Below are positions 42,543-52,500 of a stretch of 64,000 bases of DNA, in pieces. The notes under the pieces are model-generated. The model was not told where the DNA came from, searched no databases, and was given only the letters and a program-made list of their open reading frames with translations. The DNA is from Paenibacillus sp. FSL H8-0048 (lineage in GTDB: Bacteria > Bacillota > Bacilli > Paenibacillales > Paenibacillaceae), in contig NZ_JBBODF010000001.1 of the NCBI RefSeq assembly GCF_038002825.1, positions 4,154,001 to 4,218,000 of the forward strand, in the 5' to 3' direction. Each line of letters starts with the position of its first letter. The first letter of the stretch is position 1. The position numbers and the translations under genes are program-made.

Positions 42543-44027
42543 TCAAGGCAGATTGGACGAGCCCATCAGGAAGCGGTCTACCTCGCGGGCAGCCTGGCGG
42601 CCCTCGTTAATCGCCCACACCACAAGACTCTGGCCGCGCCGCATATCACCGGCGGTGAAGACTCCCTCCACATTCGTTGCCTGCGCGCCGAACTCTGCCT
42701 TCACGTTGGAACGCTCATCGCATTCTATGCCAAGCTGTCCCAGCACCGTTTCTTCCGGCCCGGTGAAGCCCAGCGCCAACAGCACGAGCTGCGCCGGGAT
42801 CACCTCTTCGCTGCCTGGTACTTCGACCGGCGCCATCCGCCCGTCTTCCGTGCGCTTCCATTCAATGCGCACCGTGTGCAGCTCCTGTACATGGCCATCT
42901 GCATCGCCGACGAAACGCTTGGTATTCACCAGATAGCGGCGCGGATCTTCTTCATATAGAGAAGCTGCCTCCTGCTGTCCGTAGTCCACCTTCAGCACCT
43001 TCGGCCATTCCGGCCAAGGATTGCCCGGCTGGCGGGTCAATGGAGACTGCGGCATAATCTCCAGCTGAATCACGCTGCGGCAGCCGTGGCGGATGGAGGT
43101 CGCTACACAGTCTGTTCCCGTGTCTCCGCCGCCGATGACGACCACATCCTTGCCTGCCGCCGACAGGTATTCTCCATCCTCCAGCCCGGAATCCAGCAGA
43201 CTCTTCGTATTCAGCGTCAGGAATTCCATCGCCTGATGGATGCCGCGCAGCTCCCGGCCCTCCAGCGGCAGGTCGCGCGCCTTCGTAGAACCGCCGCAGA
43301 GAACCACCGCATCATTCTCCTCCTGGAGCTGTGCGGCTGTAATATCCCGGCCGATCTCAGTCCGGGTGACGAAGGTAACGCCTTCCGCTGCCAGCAGATC
43401 CACCCGGCGCTGCACCTTCTTCTTATCCAGCTTCATGTTCGGAATACCGTAGGTCAGCAATCCGCCGATCCGGTCAGCCCGCTCATACACCGTTACACTG
43501 TGTCCCGCCTTATTCAGCTGGGCAGCGCAGGCCAGCCCGGCAGGGCCGGAGCCGACGACGGCAACCTTCTTGCCTGTTCGGGTCAGCGGCGGCTCAGGAA
43601 CGATCCAGCCTTCCGCGAATCCTCTATCTACAATCGCTTTTTCGATCGATTTAATCGTTACCGAATCACCGTTCTTCCCTACTGTGCAAGAGCCTTCACA
43701 AGGCGCTGGGCAGACGCGTCCTGTAAATTCCGGGAAGTTATTCGTCTTATGCAGGCGCTTTAGCGCAACCTGCCAGTTGCCGCGGTAGACCATGTCATTC
43801 CACTCTGGAATCAGATTATGCAGCGGACAGCCGCTGGCCATCCCTGACAACATACGCCCGACATGGCAGAACGGTGTTCCGCAATCCATACAGCGGGCAC
43901 CCTGCTCACGCAGCTGTTCTTCCTCCATCGGAACCGAGAATTCATTCCAGTTCTTAATCCGCTCCAGCGGCTCGCATTCAGCAGGCGTGCGCCGCTGATA
44001 TTCTATAAATCCGGTTGTTTTACCCAT
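42543..44027 (-). CDS. gltD: glutamate synthase, small subunit
   Basis: This is the NADPH-dependent beta subunit of glutamate synthase, 494 residues. The N-terminal part has two Cys clusters for iron-sulfur centres (ARCMDCGTPFCH and CPAPCEGSC). It is followed by FAD binding (VAVVGSGPAGLACAAQLN), NADPH binding (VVVIGGGDTGTDCVATS) and the closing GVFTAGDMRRGQSLVVWAI. It feeds electrons to the large subunit, which forms glutamate from glutamine and 2-oxoglutarate. No large-subunit gene is next to it. I start at ATG 44027 (MGKTTGFIEYQR) because GGAGG lies 9 bases before it. Confidence 0.95.
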   Translation of the reverse strand: MGKTTGFIEYQRRTPAECEPLERIKNWNEFSVPMEEEQLREQGARCMDCGTPFCHVGRMLSGMASGCPLHNLIPEWNDMVYRGNWQVALKRLHKTNNFPEFTGRVCPAPCEGSCTVGKNGDSVTIKSIEKAIVDRGFAEGWIVPEPPLTRTGKKVAVVGSGPAGLACAAQLNKAGHSVTVYERADRIGGLLTYGIPNMKLDKKKVQRRVDLLAAEGVTFVTRTEIGRDITAAQLQEENDAVVLCGGSTKARDLPLEGRELRGIHQAMEFLTLNTKSLLDSGLEDGEYLSAAGKDVVVIGGGDTGTDCVATSIRHGCRSVIQLEIMPQSPLTRQPGNPWPEWPKVLKVDYGQQEAASLYEEDPRRYLVNTKRFVGDADGHVQELHTVRIEWKRTEDGRMAPVEVPGSEEVIPAQLVLLALGFTGPEETVLGQLGIECDERSNVKAEFGAQATNVEGVFTAGDMRRGQSLVVWAINEGRQAAREVDRFLMGSSNLP

Positions 44028-44158
44028 CCCTGTCATCCTCCGAGTCTCTCTGATTGGCCGCCGAAAGGTAATAGACGGCATTCATGCCCACACCCGGCTC
44101 CAAAAAGAAACACACTCTTCTGTCACCGTCCGTTATTCTGTCACTGTAAAGCAGCGAA

Positions 44159-44206
44159 GCAAGAGGCTGTAACGGGGCTTCAAATCACCCCGGTACAGGC
44201 TCTTGC
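44159..44206 (-). terminator. strong hairpin between the HAAS gene and gltD
   Basis: GCAAGAGCCTGTA and TACAGCCTCTTGC pair with one mismatch around an inner GGGG/CCCC stem. It could end the HAAS transcript or act in the gltD leader. The rest of 44028-44320 shows nothing clear. Confidence 0.6.
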
Positions 44207-44320
44207 ACGGTTATCATAAGGGGAATAAATGCCTTCATATTACCACCTATCCGCAGGGAGAGAACATGAGCAATGTCACCTTTTGTGTTAACGTTATGTG
44301 GCAAATCGTGGACAGCAGGG

Positions 44321-45301
44321 TCAGGCAGCATCTTTTTTCTTGAACATATTATAGACCGAGCTGAACACCCCAAACAGAATGCCCGTTAACGGGAAGACGA
44401 TCCAGTTGATCTCCCACTGGTCAAACACAATACCGCTCACCAGAAAAACACAAGTAACCAACGGCCAGATCACAGCGGCAACCGCACCGACAAACCGGTC
44501 CTCCTCCTTCTTCGCTTCACTGAAATCACCGGTCTTCAGCAGTTTCTTATAAGCCCCCCGGATATTTCCGTAATACACGAAGAGGAACACCGCTACAGCC
44601 ACCATGATCAACAGAACGGCTACCCCGAACGAGCTGTATTCATCTCCAAACACAGAAGATACAAAGATGGCAATCGGCGACAATACGCATAAACAGACCC
44701 CCATGATGAGCGACAACGTATAGGTGGCGGCAAAAGCCGACTGTCTCTGCTCAATATATGCCTCCAGAGGATACGGCAGATTGAACCCGGACTCCAAATA
44801 TTTGTATTTCTCCATTTTCGTGCCACTGTAGATAAATAAGGCGATAGCAGGAACGAGGAGCAGTAACAGGGAGACCAGCCCGATCATGCTCATCGCATCC
44901 TCAGAGAATACAGAGTCCATGAACCCGTTCTCCCCCAGACCTGAGATCAGGATTAGCAGAGCAGCGCCCAGCATAATCAGCCCTACACCCCAGCCTACGA
45001 GCAGGCCTGATCTTTTTTTGGCAGCGATAAATCCCTCTACAGCAAGCTCATCCAGCATGGGCAGCCCCAGTTCTTCCTCCTTACGAACCTCTCCAAGCCC
45101 CAGCTCGCTGACCAGCTCATCAATGTTGCCGAATTCAGAAATGACAATGCCCACCGCTTCGTTCTCCGACTTCCCTTCATGCTTCAGTTCATAGTATTTC
45201 TCCTCCATGTTGCCAAGCAGCTCCTGCTTCAGCATCGCCATCTGTTCCGTTCTGGGCAGAGATGCGAACATATTGTTCAAGTATACAATGATGGTATCCA
45301 A
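44321..45301 (-). CDS. HAAS/DUF1700-domain membrane protein
   Basis: The roughly 326-residue protein has an N-terminal cytosolic helical domain (about 1-85; YLNNMFASLPRTEQM, NMEEKYYELKHEGKSENEAV, SEFGNIDELVSELG) of the HAAS type. About six to seven membrane helices follow. Such proteins are usually paired with a PadR regulator, as here, and are thought to act in membrane signalling or transporter control. The start is uncertain: TTG 45301 has AAGGAG 11 bases upstream, while GTG 45310 overlaps the PadR stop but has only 2 bases of spacing. Confidence 0.85.
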   Translation of the reverse strand: MDTIIVYLNNMFASLPRTEQMAMLKQELLGNMEEKYYELKHEGKSENEAVGIVISEFGNIDELVSELGLGEVRKEEELGLPMLDELAVEGFIAAKKRSGLLVGWGVGLIMLGAALLILISGLGENGFMDSVFSEDAMSMIGLVSLLLLLVPAIALFIYSGTKMEKYKYLESGFNLPYPLEAYIEQRQSAFAATYTLSLIMGVCLCVLSPIAIFVSSVFGDEYSSFGVAVLLIMVAVAVFLFVYYGNIRGAYKKLLKTGDFSEAKKEEDRFVGAVAAVIWPLVTCVFLVSGIVFDQWEINWIVFPLTGILFGVFSSVYNMFKKKDAA

Positions 45302-45306
45302 GTTCC

Positions 45307-45633
45307 TCACAGCTCCTTTATGAATTTGTTGATAACTTCCTGCGTGATCTGCCATTCCTCGCATTTGGCCCGGTAGTAGGCAAGACCCTGCGGAGTGATG
45401 CGGTAGTAGGTGCGTCTTTTGCCAAACGTCTCATCCAGATAAAAAGAATCAATATAACCGTTCTTCTCCAGCCGGGTGAATGCCGAATAGAGAGTGGTTT
45501 CCTTCATAATGTATTTCTCTTCCGACAACTTCCGTATGTTCTTGGAAATCTCATAGCCATAAGACTCCCCGTCCAGAAGCATGTAGAGGATCATCGTATC
45601 GTTATATCCCCTGATCACATCACTGCTGATCAA
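45307..45633 (-). CDS. PadR-family transcriptional repressor
   Basis: This 108-residue winged-helix regulator has DTMILYMLLDGESYGYEISK, the recognition region KETTLYSAFTRLEKNGYI and the wing GKRRTYYRITPQGL. PadR proteins bind as dimers to inverted repeats over their own promoter and lose grip on ligand or stress. A perfect 22-bp inverted repeat surrounds the predicted -10 box just upstream of this gene, which suggests autorepression of the padR-HAAS unit. TTG start with AAGGAGG 7 bases upstream. Confidence 0.93.
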   Translation of the reverse strand: MISSDVIRGYNDTMILYMLLDGESYGYEISKNIRKLSEEKYIMKETTLYSAFTRLEKNGYIDSFYLDETFGKRRTYYRITPQGLAYYRAKCEEWQITQEVINKFIKEL

Positions 45634-45647
45634 TTGCCTGCCTCCTT

Positions 45648-45707
45648 TACTTCATCTGTCGTAGTAATTAGGTTCATTGTAGCACAATTACTACGACAGA
45701 TGAAGTA
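45648..45707 (-). promoter_or_regulatory. PadR operator: 22-bp perfect inverted repeat around the -10 box
   Basis: TACTTCATCTGTCGTAGTAA (continuing TT) at 45648-45669 is repeated exactly in inverse at 45686-45707. The 16-base centre holds TACAAT (minus strand, 45681-45676). The inner arm touches the ribosome site of padR, so a bound dimer, or the RNA stem, could block both transcription and translation. Confidence 0.8.
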
Positions 45708-45795
45708 GTGTTTTACACGGAAATACTTTTTATTTTTAAAAGCGGGGTTATGGGCGGATTCCGTGCTAAAGCAGGCTCGGATAAACCCTTGACAT

Positions 45796-45833
45796 AAAAG
45801 CGTCCCTTGGAGAGTTTCCTCCAAAGGACGCTT
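45796..45833 (-). terminator. terminator of the Nudix gene
   Basis: AAGCGTCCTTTGGAG and CTCCAAGGGACGCTT pair and run into TTATG. It lies about 70 bases past the stop. Confidence 0.8.
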
Positions 45834-45899
45834 AAACTGAATCTTATTCCTGGAGTTTACTGTCCCGTTTTTCGGAATCACCTTGCTTGCTTCAGGATA

Positions 45900-46355
45900 C
45901 TATACCTGATCTCTTAGAAACCTTGATATGATGGGCCGGTCTGGAGGGCTTATGTGACTTGGCAGTTGATCCAGCTCAAAAAACTGAATATCCTGCACCT
46001 CATCCCCGTCTCCTCTAAGGGTTCCCCTGTAACCCTTGCACAGATATGCTGCAACAACGTTATGTACTTCGTCTCCATTGGGATACCGGTAATACAATTC
46101 CGGCCCAGAAAATAAATCCAGTAGCTCTAAGCCCAACGCCTCTAATCCTACCTCCTCGAAAAGCTCCCGCTTCGCAACCTCTATCATCTCTTCCCCCGGC
46201 TCCATGGAACCTCCTGGCAATCCCCACATGCCGTTATCTGTTCTCTGTTGCAATAATAATCGCCCATGGGGGTCCAACAAAATCACACAAGCTCCTGCCA
46301 TAATGAGGGGATGAGTTCCGATTAAGGTGCGGATTTGTTTAATATAATTGGTCAT
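45900..46355 (-). CDS. Nudix hydrolase
   Basis: The 151-residue protein has a full Nudix box, GGSMEPGEEMIEVAKRELFEEVGLEA, with the catalytic REL-x-EE core. The fold starts with GACVILLDPHGRLLLQQRTD. It cleaves a nucleoside diphosphate linked to another group; the target is not predictable. ATG 46355 (MTNYIKQ) is preferred over GTG 46364, since AAGGA lies 10 bases before it. A terminator follows. No operon partner. Confidence 0.9.
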   Translation of the reverse strand: MTNYIKQIRTLIGTHPLIMAGACVILLDPHGRLLLQQRTDNGMWGLPGGSMEPGEEMIEVAKRELFEEVGLEALGLELLDLFSGPELYYRYPNGDEVHNVVAAYLCKGYRGTLRGDGDEVQDIQFFELDQLPSHISPPDRPIISRFLRDQV

Positions 46356-46419
46356 GTGCTTCACGTCCTTATAAGTTCGACTGTATTTACCTTAATATAG
46401 CATTGCACAGACAAACAGC

Positions 46420-46448
46420 AAAAAGCAGACTGCCCAGGCAGACTGCTT
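46420..46448 (-). terminator. terminator of pulA
   Basis: AAGCAGTCTGCC and GGCAGTCTGCTT pair with one mismatch and run into TTTTG on the minus strand, about 30 bases past the stop. Confidence 0.8.
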
Positions 46449-46479
46449 CTGCGATACCTATAATCGCGATAGCTATCAG

Positions 46480-48435
46480 TCAATTCACAGCAAGTACAAT
46501 CATTCCAATTCCTGCAGCGGTTAAAATACCGCCCTCCAGCCCGCTGATCTGCTCCTCGCCGAATACGATGTCCCATGTGCCCAGTTCGGGCAGCTTCAGG
46601 GCTGCACCCTCCGGGTTGGCATTGTACAGAACGTACAGATGCTCCGCAGAATCTCCTCCGGCATGATCGCGGAGCGTGAAGGCCACCGCCTGCGCCGGTG
46701 CGTCTTCGAACACCAGATGGTCACGGATCTCCTCTGCGGTACGCAGCCGGAAGGCGGGATGAGCCGCGCGCAGCGCGATTAGCTGCTTCATGTACGCTAC
46801 GGATTCAGCATGCTCCGCGCAGCGTTCCCAGTCCAGCCAGTTCACTTCCACTGGTGATTTATAGCTGTTCTCCACACCATCCTTGGTCCGCAGGAACTCC
46901 TGCCCGGCATGGATGAATGGAATCCCCTGACTGGTCAGCACGATGGCTGAGGCAAGATGATGCATGGTGAGGCGCTGCCCGTCTTCCGCTCCTGCCGTAG
47001 ACAAGACCAGCTTATCCCACAGTGTATGATTGTCATGGCACTCCACGAAGTTCACACTCTGCTGCGGCTCCTGGGCGTATTGCCCGAGACCGGGCCCATA
47101 GTAAATCGCTCCGGCAATGCCCGCCTTCACATTGCGCTCGAAGCCGAACCCGCCGCTGATGAAGCCCTTTTGGTCATGGAGAAATATATTTCCTTTCACC
47201 GCATCGCGGAAGCCGTCATTAAAGTGTCCGATGCCCGGCATCTCATTGGCTTGACACTGGTTGGCCCGCTGCTCTTCTGCCAGCTCCGTATCCATCACCC
47301 AGCCTTCGCCAATGGTCATAATCGAGGGGTCCAGCTCATCCAGACGGCGGCGGATCTCATTCATGGTCCCTGTATCATGCAGTCCCATCAGATCGAAGCG
47401 GAAGCCGTCAATATGGTACTCCTTAGCCCAGTACAGCACGGACTCCACGATGAAACGGGACATCATCTTGCGCTCAGAAGCAGTGTCGTTCCCGCAGCCG
47501 GAGCCGTTGGATAACCGGCCATCTGCGGTGTAGCGCAAATAATAACCGGGAACCAGCTTGGTGAAGTTCACCCGGAAGCCGTCATAGACATGATTGTAGA
47601 CCACATCCATAATGACACGCAGGCCGCGGTCATGAAGTGCCTGAATCATCGTCTTCAGCTCCCGGATACGCAGACCCGGTACATACGGATCTGACGCATA
47701 AGAGCCTTCTGGAGCATTATAGTTTTTGGGATCATATCCCCAATTATAGTGAGGCTCCGTAAGAAGGGTCTCATCCACGCTCTCTGTCGCATAATCATAG
47801 ATAGGCAGCAGCTGCACATGGGTAACACCCAGACTGGCTATATGATCAAGACCGGTGGCAATGCCCTCAGGACCCCGGGTTCCGGCTTCAGCAAGACCCA
47901 GGTATTGCCCTGTATGCGCAATCCCGCTGGCAGGATGGACGGATAAATCGCGCAAGTGAAGCTCATAGATCACCGCATCCACCGGGTCCGCAAGCGGCGG
48001 CTTATCCTGCGTCCAGCGCGCGGGATCGGTCTTGCGCAGATCCAGGATAGCCCCTCTGTCCCCGTTCACGCCGACCGCGCGGGCGTACGGGTCCACCGCT
48101 TCATTCCATAGATCACCGATGCGCACCTTATAGGTGTAGAACATTCCGTCCAGATCACCCGGAACGCTGAGTCTCCAGGTTCCCCGGACGTCACGCACCA
48201 TGGGAATCTGCCGCTGCGCAGCATCCTTCCAGGATGGATAGAGCACCAGCTCCGCTTCCTGGGCCGTCGGGGCCCACAGACAGAACGCTGAGCCGGACGC
48301 CGAATAGGTTAGGCCAAGATCCTCTCCTTCATAGCTGAACAGCTCATCGAAACTCCGGTCGAAGACAGAGATTCCGCCGGTAGCCGCCGGGTCCCCGTAA
48401 TCAATCGGTTCCTTCATTTCCTTCTGTACTGACAA
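46480..48435 (-). CDS. pulA: type I pullulanase
   Basis: The enzyme cuts alpha-1,6 branches in pullulan, glycogen and limit dextrins. The 651 residues lack a signal peptide, so it is intracellular. An N-terminal CBM48 domain (about 30-120; GSAFCLWAPTAQEAELVLY) leads to a GH13 barrel with the type I signature YNWGYDPKNYNAPEGSY. The nucleophile Asp lies in GFRFDLMGLHD, the acid Glu in TIGEGWVMD and the third acid in FVECHDNHTLWDK. A C-terminal beta domain closes the chain. TTG start with GGAGG 9 bases upstream. An AAACGTTT palindrome lies about 110 bases upstream. Confidence 0.94.
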   Translation of the reverse strand: MSVQKEMKEPIDYGDPAATGGISVFDRSFDELFSYEGEDLGLTYSASGSAFCLWAPTAQEAELVLYPSWKDAAQRQIPMVRDVRGTWRLSVPGDLDGMFYTYKVRIGDLWNEAVDPYARAVGVNGDRGAILDLRKTDPARWTQDKPPLADPVDAVIYELHLRDLSVHPASGIAHTGQYLGLAEAGTRGPEGIATGLDHIASLGVTHVQLLPIYDYATESVDETLLTEPHYNWGYDPKNYNAPEGSYASDPYVPGLRIRELKTMIQALHDRGLRVIMDVVYNHVYDGFRVNFTKLVPGYYLRYTADGRLSNGSGCGNDTASERKMMSRFIVESVLYWAKEYHIDGFRFDLMGLHDTGTMNEIRRRLDELDPSIMTIGEGWVMDTELAEEQRANQCQANEMPGIGHFNDGFRDAVKGNIFLHDQKGFISGGFGFERNVKAGIAGAIYYGPGLGQYAQEPQQSVNFVECHDNHTLWDKLVLSTAGAEDGQRLTMHHLASAIVLTSQGIPFIHAGQEFLRTKDGVENSYKSPVEVNWLDWERCAEHAESVAYMKQLIALRAAHPAFRLRTAEEIRDHLVFEDAPAQAVAFTLRDHAGGDSAEHLYVLYNANPEGAALKLPELGTWDIVFGEEQISGLEGGILTAAGIGMIVLAVN

Positions 48436-48542
48436 GGCATACCGCCTCCTTTACCCTTAACTAAATATACGGCACAATTTCAAGTATTTATTCAACTCTG
48501 TTTTTCTCTATATGAAATTTTATCCTAACCGCCACATTTGTG

Positions 48543-48552
48543 CAAACGTTTG
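48543..48552. promoter_or_regulatory. candidate LacI/CcpA-type operator upstream of pulA
   Basis: CAAACGTTTG is a 10-base palindrome with the central CG typical of LacI-family sites, including catabolite-response elements. Three positions deviate from the cre consensus. Its place upstream of a starch-degrading gene fits, but it is weak evidence. Confidence 0.35.
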
Positions 48553-48565
48553 AATCACACTCTGC

Positions 48566-48603
48566 AAGTGAAAACGGCATTACCGTCCTTTGTAAGGATA
48601 GGG
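48566..48603. repeat. partial copy of the 94-nt dispersed repeat
   Basis: AAGTGAAAACGGCATTACCG followed by TCCTTTGTAAGGATAG resembles the first 38 bases of the repeat at 8472 and 58425. The rest has diverged (ATTCTTATCG). Confidence 0.6.
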
Positions 48604-48691
48604 CGAAGCATATACATTCTTATCGTTCAAAAAGGCCGGAACACAGCAGATATCCTGCCCCGGCCCGGCCACTATCTATCCACCCAAATTC

Positions 48692-48875
48692 TAACGGACC
48701 GGAGGGATCTTATCCCCGCGAAAACGCCACTTTTTGCAGCGTAACGGACTCAGGCGACCTTACAGTCTCTCTATGAGACGTTTCGGAGCTGAAGGGCAAA
48801 GGATAAGGCCTGTGGAGTCCGTTATTCGCCCGATTGGCGACTTTCTTTCCAAAATAGGAGCACCTCAGTCCGTTA
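48692..48875. repeat. TAACGGAC box array, locus 5 (50-51-nt spacing, inverted pairs)
   Basis: TAACGGAC occurs at 48692 and 48742 (50 apart), and its reverse complement GTCCGTTA at 48817 and 48868 (51 apart). The two pairs face each other around about 48780. Between them lies GAGAC-rich unique sequence. No gene is seen in 48436-48917; the stretch holds these boxes, the operator candidate and a partial dispersed repeat. Confidence 0.7.
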
Positions 48876-48917
48876 CGCCAAACCAAACGCCCCTGAAGAA
48901 CAACGCCCGCTTGTCTG

Positions 48918-49544
48918 TTACTGCACATCTGGAGATTCCGGCAGGTTGAGCGACACCATCGTAAGTATTTTTTTATTCGCTGAATAGGAGATCAGCCGTT
49001 CTCTGCCCGGAGTATAACCGCCGCCCGGATGCTGCACCCCGTTGTCATGGACAACCAGCTTGCAGGAGCCGTCCTCCTCATCCTCATAGCCGATTCCCAG
49101 CACCCAATGATAGTCATACGCATATCTTCCGCGCCAGCGGAGGCTGAACCACTTGTCGAATTTGAGCGCGACCGGACGCCCGGCATTAATCTCGGCCCGG
49201 TAGCGCCCGATATCATTGAAGACGGATACCTCAATAAGGCCGGAGCGGTTGTGTAAAAGCGGCAGGGCTGAGCCGATGTACGCCCGGAGGCCTCTGACAA
49301 AGCTGCGTGTGCTCATGCCCCAGGGCGTCCCGCCATGGTGGGTATAGATATAATTGATATGTGCGGCCATGGAATCAAAATGGCGGATACCCGGAATAAA
49401 CGTCCGGCTCCTGTTCGAATGCCAATATTCCAGAAGGGCGGCCATGGTTGCCGGTCCGCAAGCTGAGGAAGGTGAGGCTACGCCTGTCTCCCACTGTGTA
49501 TAAGCCTTCGCCTTCAGGCGCTCCCCGGAAGTCTTCCTGCTCAT
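48918..49544 (-). CDS. C39-like papain-fold cysteine peptidase
   Basis: This 208-residue protein has the pattern of C39-like peptidases: Cys in SPSSACGPATMAALLEYW, His in AYDYHWVLGIGYE and Asp in KLVVHDNGVQ. The central PWGMSTRSFVRGLRAYIG is also family-like. No signal peptide or membrane helix is seen, so it should act in the cytoplasm. Its ATG overlaps the stop of the large hybrid kinase gene by four bases, so both proteins are made together. Substrate unknown. Confidence 0.75.
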   Translation of the reverse strand: MSRKTSGERLKAKAYTQWETGVASPSSACGPATMAALLEYWHSNRSRTFIPGIRHFDSMAAHINYIYTHHGGTPWGMSTRSFVRGLRAYIGSALPLLHNRSGLIEVSVFNDIGRYRAEINAGRPVALKFDKWFSLRWRGRYAYDYHWVLGIGYEDEEDGSCKLVVHDNGVQHPGGGYTPGRERLISYSANKKILTMVSLNLPESPDVQ

Positions 49545-52500
49545 AGGGATACCCTATGGCTGCAATGCTCCAGCACCCGGTCAATATCGGCAGCCAGGAA
49601 CGGCTTGCTGACAAAATCATCCATACCCGCCGCGTAGCAGCGCTCCCGGTCCTCTTTTCTGGCATACGCTGTCACGGCTGCAATGTACGGCTGGTGCGGA
49701 GCAGGCGCCTGTTCGCGGATTCTGGCCGTTGCCGTAAGCCCGCTCATCCCCGGCATTTGAACATCCATGAATACCAGATCATACCGCTCACGGAGCACTG
49801 CCTGCACCGCAGCTTCGCCATGATCGACCAGATCGGCGGCATAGCCTCTTTTGTCCAGCATCGTAACCAGCAGCTTCTGATTCACCGGATGATCCTCCGC
49901 CACCAGTATACGCAGAGGCCCGAATTCAGCAGCGGATTGGCCTTCTTCCGGAATACTGGTCTGTTCAGAGGCTAACGCCGGATCAGAGACGGGCAACATG
50001 TCCTCCTTGCCTCCTTCCGGTTCCAGCTCAACATCTACAGGCAGGATGAAATAGAAATTAGATCCTTCCCCGACCACACTCTCTACCGTGATGGCCCCGC
50101 CCATCAGCTCCACCAGTTTTTTGCAGATTGCCAGACCCAGTCCGGTTCCCCCGTACTTGCGGTTAATAGACGGATGCAGCTGTGAAAAGGACTGGAACAG
50201 CAGCGGCTGCTTCTCGGGAGGGATGCCAATGCCTGTATCGGCCACGCTGAACTTAAGCGTCAGCCTCCTGCGGTCCCTGCTATATTCTCTGCTCAGCAGA
50301 ATAGAGACTTGTCCCGTCTCGGTGAATTTCACGGCATTGCTGACAAGGTTCACCAGCACTTGGCGCAGCCGGGCCGCATCTCCCATAATCAGCTCCGGCA
50401 CATCCGCAGCCATGCGGCAGGACAGCTCAATATTCTTTTCACGGGCCTTCGGCATGAACAGCTCCGTGATATTGTCGAGCAATTCCGCCAGACTTACCGG
50501 TTCACGGGTAAGCGTCATTTTACCGGCCTCGATTTTGCTGAAATCCAGAATTTCATTAAGAATATATAACAGGGATGCACTGCTCTCGCTGATAATCTGG
50601 GCATACCCCCGCTGTTCTTCCGTCAATTCCGTCTCAGCCAGCAGATCGGTCATTCCCATAATTCCGTTCATCGGTGTACGCAGCTCATGACTCATGATGG
50701 CAAGGAATTCCGATTTGGCCTGGTCGGCCTTCTCCGCCAGCTCCTTGGCCCGGATGATCTCCTTCTCCCCGGTAGTGTCACGGAAGACAACAACCGCTCC
50801 CTTACGCTCCCCCTTGTCAAACAGAGGGGTAACCTGGTACTCGGCCAGGAAGCTGGAGCCGTCCTTGCGCCACAGCACCGCATCCAGGCTCTGATGGGCT
50901 TCTCCTGCCCGGACTGCCCGCATCAGCGGAGACTCCTCCGGCCGGTAATGGTTGCCGTCGAGCGCAGTCTGCTGGATAGGGTCCAGGTACGGATGTCCGG
51001 TAATCTCATCACATTCGAAGCCCAGCATATTCGCTCCCGCAGGATTAATAAAGGTCACCCGCCCCTCGTTGTCCAGACCGAATATTCCTTCGGATACGGC
51101 ATTGAGAATCAGGGTGTAATCATTGCTCAGCTTCTCAATCTGCTCCGTGTATCTGATATGATCTGTGATATCGCGGGAGATTCCATATACCCCTACTACC
51201 TGGTGATCCACAACAATTGGAATATTAATCGTATTGATCTCCACCGGATGCCCGTCTTTGTGAATCAGCGTCAGATCATAGCTCTGCGGCTCCCCCTGGC
51301 TGGCAAGAGTGAAGTGATGCAGCGTCTTCTGAATATCTTTGTCAGCGACCAGCGGCCCAAAATAATTCCCCAGCAGCTCCTCCAGCGAGTAGCCGCTCAG
51401 CTGCTCCAGATTGGCATTCGCCGTCAGATAATCCCCCTGCAGATTCATGGAATATACCGCCGCAGGATTATACTCGAACAGGGATTTGTAGCGCTGCTCA
51501 CTCTCCTGCAGCTTCGATTCGAATTGCTTGCGTTCAGTAATGTCACGTCCTACCGCAATAATCTCTGTCTTCCGGCCCTGCGCATCAAAAATATAACGGC
51601 TGTTCGTCTCAAACCACACATAGGTACCGTTCTTGTGGCGGTAGCGGTAGGAGGCCGGGGGAATTAATCCCGAATCCTCACTCTCCGCCATCTGATTCAG
51701 AATCATCTCCAGATCATCAGGATGCAAGTAATCGTAGGCACTGGTGCCGATCATCTCCTCAGGCTCATAGCCGAGCAGCGACCGGCTGGCCGGCGAGCAA
51801 TACAGGAAGATGCTGTCCTCTATCGCATGGCGGGAGATCAGGTCAAGGGAATTCTCGGACATCAGCCGGAAGTTCCGTTCACTCTCCCGCAGTTGCTCCT
51901 CCATATGCATACGCTCGGTAATATCCTGCATCATGCCGAACAGCTGGGCCGGCCGGCCCTCCGGTCCCGCAATAACATCCCACTGGACATGCACCATCAG
52001 GACCTCCCCATCCGGCAAAATCATCCGGAAAGCCGTGTTCCCCGGCTCCCCCAGTCCCCTGGCCCGTTCGACGGCCTCCCTCAGAATCGGAACATCCTCC
52101 GGATGGACCAGTGCCAGAAAGGCATTCTGATTCACATGCCCTGTCTCCACACTGTATTGCAGAATACGCTGCAGTTCATCGGAGAACGTGACTCTGCCCT
52201 TCAGCAGATCCCAGCCCCAGGAGCCTATTCTGGCCACCCGCTGGGCGGATGCAAGAGCCTCCTCGCTGTGCTTGCGCCGGGTGACGTTACGGCCAATCCC
52301 CATTATCCGTGTGATTTCACCCTTCTCGCCACGGATCACATGGAAGGAGGTCTCAAACCACAGATAGTGACCCTCCTTATGACGCAGGCGGCGGCTGGAG
52401 ATATTGTTCTCCAGCAGACCGCCGGAGCTGTTGATAGCCCCAACATCGTCAAGATGATAGAATTCTGCGCGGTTCCTGCCGATAATCTCCTCTGGATAGT

